This document shows, one piece after another, positions 8,562-16,464 of a stretch of 37,159 nt of DNA (position 1 is its first letter; every line of letters starts with the position of its first letter). The translations under genes were made by a program, and so were the position numbers. The stretch spans positions 19,388 through 56,546 of the forward strand of contig LFRQ01000059.1 in assembly GCA_001512835.1 (NCBI GenBank), in the 5' to 3' direction. Below the pieces are notes generated by a model, which did not search any database, was not told the DNA's origin, and saw only the letters and a program-made list of their open reading frames with translations. Source of the DNA: Clostridia bacterium DTU022. GTDB lineage: Bacteria; Bacillota; Dethiobacteria; DTU022.

Positions 8562-9722
8562 TTAATAGAGCGCTTTCAGGATATAGGCAAAACTTATGCC
8601 CAGGTAATTGCCGATGGCATAGCCGATAATTCCCGTATAAATACCGGAAAGAATAATCTCCTTATTTTTCAGGGCATTGGCCACTACCGGGACAAAAGGC
8701 GGCGAACAGATAGCCGAAGTGGAGGTAATAATAAAAGTATCGGTGTCAATTTTAAATAATTTGCATAGAAAGGCATGAAAGAATAACGAGACAAATATGC
8801 AAAAGGAGACAAAGAACGTGATGGGCCAGTTGAGCTGGGTGAAAAGCTGTTTGAGATTGGCCATGGAGCCGACCACCAGGCAGAAGATCAGGATAAGATA
8901 CATCCCCACCTGAAAGGTTTTCTTGATCCCCCTGATCTGGGGAATCAGGGAGCAGATTATGCTAAGGGTGGTTATGCTTAAAATCGCGGCCGCTGTGGAA
9001 TAATCCTCCGGAAACAGGCCGGATATGAAGAGGGAGATTCCCACCACCGCTCCGGCTACCACCAGGGCCCCCAGGAGGGGCAGGAGGACCTCTTTCCGGA
9101 AGATGCCCGAGTAGGAATCGATGGCCTCCGTCTCCACCTCGCCGTCAGGAGCAGCTTGGGAAGTTCCCATTTTCTTGAACCTGGGCAGGAAGAGGTTGAA
9201 CAATCTTTGGGCCACAGAACATAAGAAAAGGATGTAGATCAGGGAAATCACCGTATCGTAAGTATGCATGGTAATGTACACATCTTCATTGATCTGCAGG
9301 GCGGTCTTGATGGCTGCCAGGTTGGGGGTTCCCCCGGTGTAAAGGCCTACCGCCATGCCTCCCAGCTGCCAATCGTAAGCCACCCGGCCCTGGATCAATA
9401 AGAAAGCCCCCAGGGCTACAACCAAGATGGAGATCACCGCCAGCAGCATGCAAAGAGTAGCTTTGCCGGCCAGGCGTCGCCAGGCTCTAAGATCCATGGA
9501 AAAAAGCAAGAACGGAAGGGCTACGGCGACGGTCACATCAGTAAAGGTGGTCTGGAGCTGCACCGCCTCGGGGGAGAAATCAACATAGTTGCCCACCAGC
9601 ATTCCCACCAGGTAACAGATGATCACGGCACCAATCTTGTTAATTAAAGGGAAGCGGTAGCAGAGATAGAGAACCAGCGCCGGGAAAAAAAGATAAAATG
9701 CGACGAGCAAGGGCAGGGGCAA
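8562..9722 (-). CDS. DUF819 family integral membrane protein (putative transporter)
   Basis: 386 aa, with a TTG start at 9722 and AAAGGAAG seven bases upstream. About ten or eleven hydrophobic helices span the protein, with a charged cytosolic loop near residues 180-205. The motif GLYTGGTPNLAAIKTAL near 147-163 and the pattern STSAICSPPFVPVVANALKN near the end are typical of DUF819 (YjcL-like) proteins. These are uncharacterised and resemble gluconate/dicarboxylate-type carriers. It is the first gene of a two-gene unit with the S1P-lyase-like enzyme, so it may import that enzyme's substrate or export its product (inference). No soluble partner or ATPase is nearby. Confidence 0.82.
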   Translation of the reverse strand: MPLPLLVAFYLFFPALVLYLCYRFPLINKIGAVIICYLVGMLVGNYVDFSPEAVQLQTTFTDVTVAVALPFLLFSMDLRAWRRLAGKATLCMLLAVISILVVALGAFLLIQGRVAYDWQLGGMAVGLYTGGTPNLAAIKTALQINEDVYITMHTYDTVISLIYILFLCSVAQRLFNLFLPRFKKMGTSQAAPDGEVETEAIDSYSGIFRKEVLLPLLGALVVAGAVVGISLFISGLFPEDYSTAAAILSITTLSIICSLIPQIRGIKKTFQVGMYLILIFCLVVGSMANLKQLFTQLNWPITFFVSFCIFVSLFFHAFLCKLFKIDTDTFIITSTSAICSPPFVPVVANALKNKEIILSGIYTGIIGYAIGNYLGISFAYILKALY

Positions 9723-9738
9723 GAGCTCACTTCCTTTG

Positions 9739-9768
9739 TTGAGTTCCTGTTAGGAGGGCAGGACTCAA
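9739..9768 (-). promoter_or_regulatory. Hairpin in the leader of the DUF819-lyase operon
   Basis: TTGAGT and CCTG pair with CAGG and ACTCAA, giving ten base pairs with one bulged base and a nine-base loop. On the transcript the loop reads CCCTCCTAA, which contains an anti-Shine-Dalgarno-like CCTCC. It lies 17-46 bases before the TTG start. It could influence translation or mRNA stability; no known riboswitch was recognised. Confidence 0.4.
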
Positions 9769-10043
9769 TTTTAATGAAATTTGGGTAAGAATTCGCCTTT
9801 ATATCTAAAATTCCTTTATTTAGTTGTTGCTTGCTTGAGTTTGCCCCAATTGCTCCTAAATGGCAGGCGCCTTTTAAATTCCCCAACGGGAAAATCCCCT
9901 GTGTTCTTCATTACCGACCGACCGGCAGGTTAAAGAGGGCACCATGGAAGCTAAGAAAATCTGCAGGACCTCCTCCACCGGCACACAATGTAAAGGAAAC
10001 AAGTCTGCCGTTGTTGACACTTCCGGCACCGCGTGCCTGGTTC
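9769..10043. other. Intergenic region between the DUF819 operon and CdaR
   Basis: The part next to the DUF819 gene is AT-rich and should hold its promoter (TATAAA-like boxes on the minus strand near 9800), but no good -35 was found. The remainder contains only short frames without ribosome sites. No RNA gene or repeat copy was recognised. Confidence 0.4.
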
Positions 10044-10075
10044 TAAAAGGTGGGCCGGGTCCCCTCGTCCCGGCC
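10044..10075 (-). terminator. Likely terminator after the cdaA-cdaR operon
   Basis: GGCCGGG at 10053-10059 pairs with CCCGGCC at 10069-10075 around a nine-base loop. On the minus strand it is followed by CACCTTTT. It lies four bases beyond the cdaR stop. The U-run is short, so strength is uncertain. Confidence 0.5.
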
Positions 10076-10079
10076 GGCA

Positions 10080-10787
10080 TTAATCTGCCATATCGTTACT
10101 AGCGGTATCTGTTGCTTCCTCCGTTTCGATTTCCGTCAGGACAATTTCCACCGTAAACCGGTCCGGTTCCATCTGGGCGCCGGTTACCTCCGCCCCCCGG
10201 GCATCCAGGAGCAGCGGGGCCAGTTCTTTTTCATAGCGTCCCTTTATCCCCTCCAGATCCACCCGGACCAGGACGCGCATGACCCGCTCGAAGATGGAGC
10301 GAGGGGCCTCCAAGCGGATCTTTTCCGGCCGGAGGCGGTAGCTCTCCAACTCCCAGCCCGGCGGCGGGGAGCCAACCATCTCCAGCTCCACGGGAAATTC
10401 GCCGCTTAAAACCTGTTCGATCTTCACCGTAACTTGTTCCGGGGCATAGCTGATCAAGGTAAGTCCCCGCGGCGGCTTCCCCTGCACGCGCAGCTGGTGG
10501 CTGCCGTCTTCCCGCCCGTTGAGATCCACGTACGCCTCCAGATCCTCGGCGGAGAGGCCCTCAAAGGCGGAGGGCAGCCCCTCCAGGACCACGTCCACCG
10601 TCTGGGGCATCTCCATCACCACATGGCCCTCTTCCAGGTTTTCATACACCAGGGGCACCCCCTGGACCAACCGGCGGGTAGGCGTGGTGCGGGCAATATC
10701 GTCCCCGGTCACAAAGAGCCAGAGAATAACGGCCAGAAAGAGGGCCAGGGCGGCAGCGAAAGCGTTGCCTCGCAAAAACTTTTCCAT
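10080..10787 (-). CDS. cdaR: YbbR-domain protein, CdaA regulator (CdaR)
   Basis: 235 aa from the ATG at 10787, two bases after the cdaA stop. A longer TTG-started version overlaps cdaA and has no ribosome site. Residues 8-27 (FAAALALFLAVILWLFVTG) form one membrane anchor, and the rest is extracytoplasmic with two recognisable YbbR-type repeats. Firmicute CdaR usually has three or four repeats and is longer, so this is a short form. CdaR binds and modulates the diadenylate cyclase CdaA. The gene pair is normally followed by glmM, but here a hairpin and an unrelated operon follow. The C-terminal tail is acidic (EIETEEATDTASNDMAD). Confidence 0.88.
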   Translation of the reverse strand: MEKFLRGNAFAAALALFLAVILWLFVTGDDIARTTPTRRLVQGVPLVYENLEEGHVVMEMPQTVDVVLEGLPSAFEGLSAEDLEAYVDLNGREDGSHQLRVQGKPPRGLTLISYAPEQVTVKIEQVLSGEFPVELEMVGSPPPGWELESYRLRPEKIRLEAPRSIFERVMRVLVRVDLEGIKGRYEKELAPLLLDARGAEVTGAQMEPDRFTVEIVLTEIETEEATDTASNDMAD

Positions 10788-10789
10788 AA

Positions 10790-11626
10790 TTATGAACCAT
10801 TCCTCCAGGGCCAAATACTGCTTGTGTTCTCGTTGCGAGCCGGGGCCAGCAGCTCCGTAAGCTTGGCCCGCAGCTTCTTCTCATCCAGGTAGCGGGTAAG
10901 TTTGCCGTTGTAGGCGATGGAAACGATGCCGGTCTCCTCGGAAACAATAATGGCCACGGCGTCGGACTGCTCCGTGATGCCAATCCCCGCCCGGTGCCTG
11001 GTTCCCAGCTCCTTGTTTAAGTAAGGATCATCCGTCAGGGGGAGATAGCAGCCGGCGGCGGCCACCTGGTTCCCGCGGATGATTACCGCCCCGTCATGGA
11101 GGGGACTGCGCGGAAAGAAGATATTGACCAGCAACTCAGCGGAGATCTGACCTTCGATGGGAATTCCCGTTTCGATAAACTCCTTGAGTCCCGATTCCCG
11201 TTCGATAATAATCAAGGCGCCGATCCGCTTTTTCACCAAAACAAGAATGGCCTTGGTGAGCTCCTCCAGCAAATGGTCAAATTCCTGGGGGTTCCAGTAG
11301 CTGCGCTGGAACAGCTTTCCCCGGCCCAGGTGCTCCAGGGCGCGGCGCAGTTCCGGTTGAAAAACGATGGGGATGGCAATCAAGCCGACGGTCATCACCG
11401 ATTTCAAGAGCCAGTGCAGGGTGTTGAAGCCGACAATGTCGCTGGCAATCATGGCCACCAGGAGCAGCACCACGCCTTTGATCAGCTGCTCGGCCCTGGT
11501 GCCGCGGATAATCAAGATCAGGCGGTAAAATACGTAGGCCACAATGATTATATCGACCAGATCGCGCCAACCGAACTGGATATTGAATTGTAGCAATGCG
11601 GAGATGATCCGGTCCCAGGCGGCCAC
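10790..11626 (-). CDS. cdaA: Membrane diadenylate cyclase CdaA
   Basis: Makes cyclic di-AMP from two ATP molecules. 278 aa, with a GTG start at 11626 and AAAGGGA about eight bases upstream. Three N-terminal membrane helices (residues about 22-90, including VDIIIVAYVFYRLILII and LKSVMTVGLIAIPIVF) are followed by the DAC domain, with the catalytic DGA at 178-180 and RHR at 210-212. Length and layout are typical of CdaA. It is cotranscribed with cdaR, its usual partner. Cyclic di-AMP controls potassium and osmolyte balance and wall homeostasis in Gram-positive bacteria. Confidence 0.96.
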   Translation of the reverse strand: MAAWDRIISALLQFNIQFGWRDLVDIIIVAYVFYRLILIIRGTRAEQLIKGVVLLLVAMIASDIVGFNTLHWLLKSVMTVGLIAIPIVFQPELRRALEHLGRGKLFQRSYWNPQEFDHLLEELTKAILVLVKKRIGALIIIERESGLKEFIETGIPIEGQISAELLVNIFFPRSPLHDGAVIIRGNQVAAAGCYLPLTDDPYLNKELGTRHRAGIGITEQSDAVAIIVSEETGIVSIAYNGKLTRYLDEKKLRAKLTELLAPARNENTSSIWPWRNGS

Positions 11627-11656
11627 AAGCTTAATCCCTTTCGGTGATTTTAAATA

Positions 11657-11665
11657 ATTATATCA
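11657..11665 (-). promoter_or_regulatory. Extended -10 promoter of cdaA
   Basis: The minus strand reads TGATATAAT, an extended -10 box, with TATAAT at 11662-11657. It is about 30 bases before the cdaA start. No good -35 box was seen, which is common with a TGn extension. Confidence 0.4.
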
Positions 11666-12087
11666 GAATATATGGCTAATTCGCTTTTACTGTTGTAAAT
11701 ACCTTCTCCCCGGGGCAGCAGGAACCCGGAAAATCTCGGCGCTCCTTCCAAAAGAAAAGGCGGCCGGCGGGCAGCTCCTTCGGCTCCGGCAATCCCCGGC
11801 CATCCCGGCGGGCTGCCTTTGCTCGTCAGGGCCAGGAGAGAAGAGGCCCGCCTCCGGACTCGGGTCCCGGGCCCGCCCGGGCAGGGCAGCGGCCGAGGCC
11901 GCCCCGGCCCTCTTTTCCCTCCCGGCAGCGGCAGCGCGGCGGGGCAGGAGCGGCGCGCCTCCCCTCCCCCACCGGGCATTTTGGAAAGAGGCTAGCGTCT
12001 CCCGGACAAGCTTCCCGCGAAAAGGTCTACTCAAAGGGTCTACTCCTAGTATGAAGTAGCGGCCGGGTTTCATGCCCTCTTTCCAGC
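11666..12087. other. Very GC-rich gap with no convincing gene
   Basis: The stretch between the radical SAM gene and cdaA contains overlapping minus-strand frames of 109 and 128 codons. The longer one begins MKPGRYFILGVDPLSRPFRG just after the radical SAM stop, with a poorly spaced GGAAAGAGGG before it, but soon becomes an Ala/Arg/Gly/Pro-rich string typical of non-coding GC-rich DNA. A short direct repeat GGTCTACTC occurs at 12024-12032 and 12037-12045. A decayed gene is possible; nothing firm can be called. Confidence 0.4.
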
Positions 12088-13086
12088 CTAAAAGACCAGG
12101 TTAATCTTTTTGCCGCAGTAGGCGCAGCGCCCCTGCTGCAGGCCCTCGATGCTGACCTGGTAACCGCTCCGCCGGATCAGCACGGCGCGGCAGGAGGGGC
12201 AGAAAGTATCCGCCGCTCCGGGCCAGTTAACATTGCCCAGGTAAACGTAAGGCATCTTCTCCAGAGCAATCTGCCGGGCTCGCTCCAGGGTAGCCAGGGG
12301 CGTCGGAGGAAGGTTCAGCTTGTAATCGGGATGGTAGCGGGAAAAATGCAAGGGGATTTCCGGGTTGAAGGAGGCCAACCAGTCCACCAGGAGGGCCAAC
12401 TCCTGGGGCGAGTCATTCAGGGTGGGGATGAGCAGGCAGGTTGCCTCTAGGTGGGCATGGCGGGAGGCCAGCTCTACGGTCTGCAGCACCGGCTCCCTCT
12501 CCCCCCGGCAATACTCCCGGTAGAAGCGGTCGCTGAATCCCTTGACATCGATGTTCAGGGCATCAATATAGGGCAGGAGCTCTTCCAGGGGCTCCCGGCT
12601 GATATAACCGTTGGTCACCAGGACATTCTTATAGCCGTGGCGGTGCAGCAGGCGGGCGGTGTCGAATACAAATTCAAACCAGATGGTGGGTTCATTGTAG
12701 GTATAGGCGACCCCCAGGGCCACCTCCGGCCCTCCCCGCCGCTGGAGAATCTCCAGGACCTGTTCCGGGCTCAGGCGGGGATCCCCGCTGTGGGGCTCTC
12801 CCCGGGCCAGGGACCAGTTCTGGCAGAAGCGGCAATGGAGGTTGCAGCCATAGGTCCCCAGGGAGAGTATCTCCTTGCCCGGGTAAAAATGGTAAAGGGG
12901 CTTCTTCTCCACGGGGTCCCAGTGGGCGGCCGCTACCAGCCCGTAGTTCATGGTGACCAGTTTCCCATCCCGAACCTGCCGGACGCCGCAGCTTCCCCCT
13001 CCTCCCTCAGCCAGGAGGCAGTGGCGGGGACAGAGCAGGCAGCGCAGCTTCTTCCCTTCCCGGCGGTAGAAGCGGGCTTCTTGCAC
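12088..13086 (-). CDS. amrS: AmmeMemoRadiSam system radical SAM enzyme
   Basis: About 332 aa. The GTG at 13086 is chosen because GGAGGAGG lies six bases upstream; the longer ATG form at 13125 has no such site. The N-terminus has a cysteine cluster (C16, C19, C23, C33). The radical SAM cluster motif is C81-x3-C85-x2-C88 in GTYGCNLHCRFCQNW, resembling pyruvate-formate-lyase activases. The C-terminus has two CxxC pairs (FCPSC and CAYCG) that could bind zinc or another FeS cluster. Members of this family sit beside MEMO and AMMECR1 proteins, as here, and the reaction is not settled. It follows the MEMO-AMMECR1 fusion by 67 bases on the same strand. Confidence 0.9.
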   Translation of the reverse strand: MQEARFYRREGKKLRCLLCPRHCLLAEGGGGSCGVRQVRDGKLVTMNYGLVAAAHWDPVEKKPLYHFYPGKEILSLGTYGCNLHCRFCQNWSLARGEPHSGDPRLSPEQVLEILQRRGGPEVALGVAYTYNEPTIWFEFVFDTARLLHRHGYKNVLVTNGYISREPLEELLPYIDALNIDVKGFSDRFYREYCRGEREPVLQTVELASRHAHLEATCLLIPTLNDSPQELALLVDWLASFNPEIPLHFSRYHPDYKLNLPPTPLATLERARQIALEKMPYVYLGNVNWPGAADTFCPSCRAVLIRRSGYQVSIEGLQQGRCAYCGKKINLVF

Positions 13087-13153
13087 CTTGATCCTCCTCC
13101 GGCCAATTAGTATTCGGGCAAGCAAACCCGGGAAATATAAAACGGTTCAGCGG

Positions 13154-14506
13154 CTACTCTTCCCTCTCGTGATAACGGATCACCTGGAAACGGTAAATAT
13201 CCACGGGCTCTTCCGGCCCCAGGCCGGCCTTGCGCCGGGCGATACTGATCTGCTGCTCCACGGTATCGATTCCTTCCAGGTCCGGAAGGAGCAGGCCGCT
13301 GCGCCCGCCTCTGCGGACCAGCACCCCGTAGCGCCGGGGATCCAGTTCTCGGAAGTCCCGCACCCGCTCCAGGGGGGTGAGCAGGTCCACCGAGAATTTG
13401 AGGTGTTCCAGCTCTTCGCTGCTGACGGGAGGGAAGCGCGGGTCGCTTAAGCCGGCGCTGACGGCATTGGCGATGATCTCTTCCGCCGCCCGACGTCGGG
13501 TCGGCTCCACGGTGCCGATGCAGCCCCGCAGCTCGCCGTCAAGGCTTTTTATAGAGACAAAGGCGCCGCAGGGCCGGGCAAGCTCCGGGGGCAGCGGCTC
13601 CGGGGGCTCCAGCAGTTTCCCGTGCCGGAGGTAGTGTTCCAGGGACTGGCGGGCCAGGCGGGCCGGGTTTGGCTTAATCTTCCCCCCGGGCGGCTCCTCT
13701 TCCCGGGCCGCCTCCGTGCTTAGGACGGCGATCAGGTACCCTACCCCGAAAGGACCTTCGTAGGAAAGAACTTCCGCCCGGGCTCCCTCCCCGGCGCAGC
13801 CCAGGGCGATAATGATGGAGCGCAGGCCGCACTCCCCGGCCTCCTCCACCAGTTCGGGATCCAGGTTGAGAATAGCCTCTACTTTTCCCTCCTGCAGCAG
13901 TCGGACCAGCAGCCGGTCAAATTCCGCCCCGCGGGGGGTGTAGCCGGCGGGGGCGCCGGGAATAAGGCGGTGGGAAAGATCGGCGCTGGCGATCACCGCC
14001 GTGGGCCGGCGGCAGCGCTCGATGGCGCGGCGCAAGGCCTGCCCGAAAGCAAAAAGGTCCCGGTAGGGGAGAAAGCCGAAAGTAAGATGCAAGCCTTCAA
14101 GGGGCACCCCTTCCTGCTCCAGGTAGTAAAGGGGAACGGCGGCGCCGTGATCCAGCCGCCGGAACTGGGGAACGGGCACCAGGGGAGAAAGACTCCCCCC
14201 CTTTTCCACCTCCTCTTCCAGCAGCCTCAGCAAATCCTGATCCAGGCGGAAGGAGAGCTTTACCTGGGGAGCCCCAAAAGAGGAGAAATCGCCGCTAATC
14301 AGGTCCGCGGCGGGCACGGCGATGCCTCTATCCAGGATGGGACCGTGGGGAGTGATGACTACCAGACGCTCAGGGACCGCCGCCTTCACCCGGCGGGAAA
14401 GCTCCTTAAGGGCCTGCACCGTATTCTCCACCCGAGCCAGCTCCCCTCTGCCCACGGCGGGGATCACCAGAGGGGGATGCGGGGCGATACCGACAAAGCT
14501 TAGCAT
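13154..14506 (-). CDS. MEMO-AMMECR1 fusion (AmmeMemoRadiSam proteins B and A)
   Basis: 450 aa from the ATG at 14506, with GGGAGG five bases upstream. Residues 1-265 belong to the MEMO family, related to class III extradiol dioxygenases. Histidines at positions fitting the family metal site are H10 (APHPP), H54 (TPHGP), H120 (LDHGAAVPLYYL) and H179 (ADLSH). A proline-rich linker joins it to AMMECR1 (about 285-450), with GAFVSIKS at 314-321 and LRGCIG at 326-331. In many genomes the two are separate genes; here they are one. The radical SAM partner is downstream. The human homologues are MEMO1 and AMMECR1, and the bacterial function is unknown. This gene is divergent from the MarR-transporter operon. 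Confidence 0.93.
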   Translation of the reverse strand: MLSFVGIAPHPPLVIPAVGRGELARVENTVQALKELSRRVKAAVPERLVVITPHGPILDRGIAVPAADLISGDFSSFGAPQVKLSFRLDQDLLRLLEEEVEKGGSLSPLVPVPQFRRLDHGAAVPLYYLEQEGVPLEGLHLTFGFLPYRDLFAFGQALRRAIERCRRPTAVIASADLSHRLIPGAPAGYTPRGAEFDRLLVRLLQEGKVEAILNLDPELVEEAGECGLRSIIIALGCAGEGARAEVLSYEGPFGVGYLIAVLSTEAAREEEPPGGKIKPNPARLARQSLEHYLRHGKLLEPPEPLPPELARPCGAFVSIKSLDGELRGCIGTVEPTRRRAAEEIIANAVSAGLSDPRFPPVSSEELEHLKFSVDLLTPLERVRDFRELDPRRYGVLVRRGGRSGLLLPDLEGIDTVEQQISIARRKAGLGPEEPVDIYRFQVIRYHEREE

Positions 14507-14568
14507 GGCAACCTCCCTAATGTAATCGGTTATTTTTTGGCGGCACACTGTAAACTAATTCCAATATT

Positions 14569-14598
14569 AGTATACCAAAAGAGAGGACTCCGCGGCAA
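14569..14598 (-). promoter_or_regulatory. Promoter of the AmmeMemoRadiSam operon
   Basis: On the minus strand, TTGCCG (14598-14593) and TATACT (14574-14569) are spaced by 18 bases, about 63 bases before the start codon. Confidence 0.5.
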
Positions 14599-14709
14599 TT
14601 GCGGCGAAGAATATGGTAATACGTCCTTGCAAGCGATCCCTTCTCCCCTGGTCGGAGCAAGCGATCCAGCCCTCCCTTTATCTTGCTTCAAAGAGTAGGC
14701 ATCAATACC

Positions 14710-14738
14710 TTGCGCTAGAATAACAGAAACGCTAATCT
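14710..14738 (+). promoter_or_regulatory. Candidate promoter of the MarR-transporter operon
   Basis: TTGCGC at 14710-14715 and TAATCT at 14733-14738 are 17 bases apart and 22 bases before the MarR start. The -10 box is imperfect. Confidence 0.35.
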
Positions 14739-14760
14739 TAAAGAGATAGAGGGCTCTGAA

Positions 14761-15273
14761 ATGAATAGCGAATACCGGGACATCGCCAGATTTACCGACG
14801 CCATCCAGGCCATCTTTCCCCGGCTGATGCATTATCTCAACCATGAGGAAAGCCGCGAGCTGACGGGGCTGGGGATCACCCCCAGCCAGATCAACGCCCT
14901 GCTGGTGCTATATTTCAACGACAACCTGACCATGGGCGAGCTCAGCGCGGAGATCTACCTGGCCGAAAGCGCAGCCACGCGCCTGGTCAACCGCCTGGTA
15001 AAACTTAACCTGATCAAGCGCCGCGGCGATGAAAAAGACCGCCGGGTAGTGCGCGTTACTTTAACCAGTTACGGCCGGCAGGTGGCTCGCCTGGTTTTTG
15101 AGAGGCGCTCTTTCCGTTTCAACAACCTGGCCCGGCATCTTGCTCCCGAGGAGAGGGAGATGCTGATCATCTCCCTGCAGGCCGTTCTGCGCGGCTTTGC
15201 CGAGCTGGAGAAGGCAGAAGAACATAACGGTTCTCCAATAATCAGCAGCGATGGAGGATCCACCGGAGCTTAA
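14761..15273 (+). CDS. MarR family transcriptional regulator
   Basis: 170 aa, with an ATG start and a GAGGG site eight bases upstream. Residues about 35-115 carry the winged helix: MGELSAEIYLAESAATRLVNRL is the recognition region, and KRRGDEKDRRVVRVTLT is the wing with the family's D-x-R-D/R signature. The N- and C-terminal helices form the dimer. It is the first gene of a probable operon with the two chromate-transporter halves (23 bases to the next start). It probably autoregulates and controls the transporter, with the inducer unknown. The C-terminal tail beyond residue 155 is low complexity. Confidence 0.9.
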   Translation: MNSEYRDIARFTDAIQAIFPRLMHYLNHEESRELTGLGITPSQINALLVLYFNDNLTMGELSAEIYLAESAATRLVNRLVKLNLIKRRGDEKDRRVVRVTLTSYGRQVARLVFERRSFRFNNLARHLAPEEREMLIISLQAVLRGFAELEKAEEHNGSPIISSDGGSTGA

Positions 15274-15296
15274 GCATCAGGAAAAGAGGTATATCC

Positions 15297-15881
15297 TTGC
15301 CGGAAGAGAGGGCAAAACCGGAAGCAGAAACCCGAATATCCCTGCTGGCCATTTTTCTGGTCTTTCTTAAAATCGGCGCCTTCACCTTCGGCGGCGGTTA
15401 CGCCATGCTGCCCATAATCCAGGAGGAACTGGTCCGCCGGCGCCGCTGGGTGGACCAGGACACCTTTATCGACAACCTGGTCATTATCCAGAGTCTCCCC
15501 GGAGCCATGGCCTTGAACAAATCCATCCTGACCGGGATAAAGCTGCGGGGTCCCTGGGGCGGCGTCGTGGCCGCCCTGGGGGTGGTTGCTGCGCCGGTGC
15601 TGGTAATCCTCCTCCTGGCCGGCCTGCTGCTGCCCCTTTTCCGGGAACACGCAGCTGTCCAGGCCGCTTTCTACGGCCTGCGCCCGGCGGTGGTAGCCCT
15701 GATCTTATCCGCTACCCTGGACCTGGGCAGGGAGATTGTCCGCGGCTGGCGGGCGGTGGTGCTGGTGTTGTTCCTGATGCTCCTCTCCCTCTTTTTCCAG
15801 CCCCACCCCATCCTGATCATCCTGGCCGGGGGGCTGGCAGGGCTCCTCATCTACCGGAAGGGAGAGGAAGAAAAAGAATGA
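15297..15881 (+). CDS. chrA: Chromate transporter family protein, first half (short ChrA)
   Basis: 194 aa, with a TTG start at 15297 and AAAAGAGG about six bases upstream. Short-chain CHR proteins contain one of the two homologous halves of long ChrA and work in pairs. The signature FKIGAFTFGGGYAMLP near residues 24-42 is complete. It is followed by PGAMALNKSILTGI and about five or six membrane segments. It overlaps the next gene by four bases (ATGA), indicating translational coupling. The family exports chromate in proton-coupled or sulfate-linked fashion, but many members of anaerobes have no shown substrate. Confidence 0.9.
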   Translation: MPEERAKPEAETRISLLAIFLVFLKIGAFTFGGGYAMLPIIQEELVRRRRWVDQDTFIDNLVIIQSLPGAMALNKSILTGIKLRGPWGGVVAALGVVAAPVLVILLLAGLLLPLFREHAAVQAAFYGLRPAVVALILSATLDLGREIVRGWRAVVLVLFLMLLSLFFQPHPILIILAGGLAGLLIYRKGEEEKE

Positions 15882-16405
15882 GCCTGCTGCTAACCCTTTA
15901 CTGGATTTTTTTCAAAATTGGCCTCTTCACTTTCGGCGGCGGTTACGCCATGCTGCCCCTGATGGAGGCGGAGATCATCGCCCGCCAGGGGTGGCTGACC
16001 CATCCCGAGTTCATCGACATCATCGCCGTGGCGGAGGCAACCCCCGGGCCGGTGGCCATTAATTCCGCCACCTACGTCGGCTTCCAGGTGGCCGGAATCC
16101 CGGGTTCCCTCCTGGCCACCCTGGGCGTAATCTCCCCCTCTCTACTGCTCTTGCTGGTCCTGGGCCCATTTCTCTTAAGGTGGATCAAAGATCCCCGGGT
16201 TCAGCGCTTTACCCGGGGCCTGCGCCCGGCGGTAATCGCATTAATTCTCCTGGCGGCCATCTCCCTGGGCCGGGCGGCTCTGGTGGACTGGTCCACCCTT
16301 ATAATTGCCGCCGGGCTGCTGGGACTGAGGCTGCTGCGCCGGACCTCTCCCCTGATCACCATTGCCCTGGGCGCCCTGCTGGGCCTGCTGCTCTACCCGT
16401 ACTAG
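15878..16405 (+). CDS. chrA: Chromate transporter family protein, second half (short ChrA)
   Basis: 175 aa from an ATG overlapping the previous stop. It is homologous to its neighbour, repeating the FTFGGGYAMLPLMEAEII signature near the N-terminus and PGPVAINSATYVGF, and then about five membrane segments. The two genes together form the usual split transporter. A terminator hairpin follows 32 bases after the stop, closing the MarR-chrA-chrA unit. Confidence 0.9.
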   Translation: MSLLLTLYWIFFKIGLFTFGGGYAMLPLMEAEIIARQGWLTHPEFIDIIAVAEATPGPVAINSATYVGFQVAGIPGSLLATLGVISPSLLLLLVLGPFLLRWIKDPRVQRFTRGLRPAVIALILLAAISLGRAALVDWSTLIIAAGLLGLRLLRRTSPLITIALGALLGLLLYPY

Positions 16406-16436
16406 GCGAGCCGATAACTGCCGGGTTTGGCGATTC

Positions 16437-16464
16437 CTGGGCCACTCGGCCCAGCGCTCTTTTT
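16437..16464 (+). terminator. Terminator of the MarR-transporter operon
   Basis: CTGGGCC (16437-16443) pairs with GGCCCAG (16448-16454) around a 4-base loop, followed by CGCTC and five T residues. Confidence 0.7.

Noticed and set aside
10021-10042. GGCACCGCGTGCC near the end of cdaR
   Set aside because: Shares a few bases with the repeat palindrome, but has a different centre and no other part of the element.
12024-12045. Short direct repeat GGTCTACTC
   Set aside because: Only two units, in a region without other structure; not a CRISPR or iteron array.
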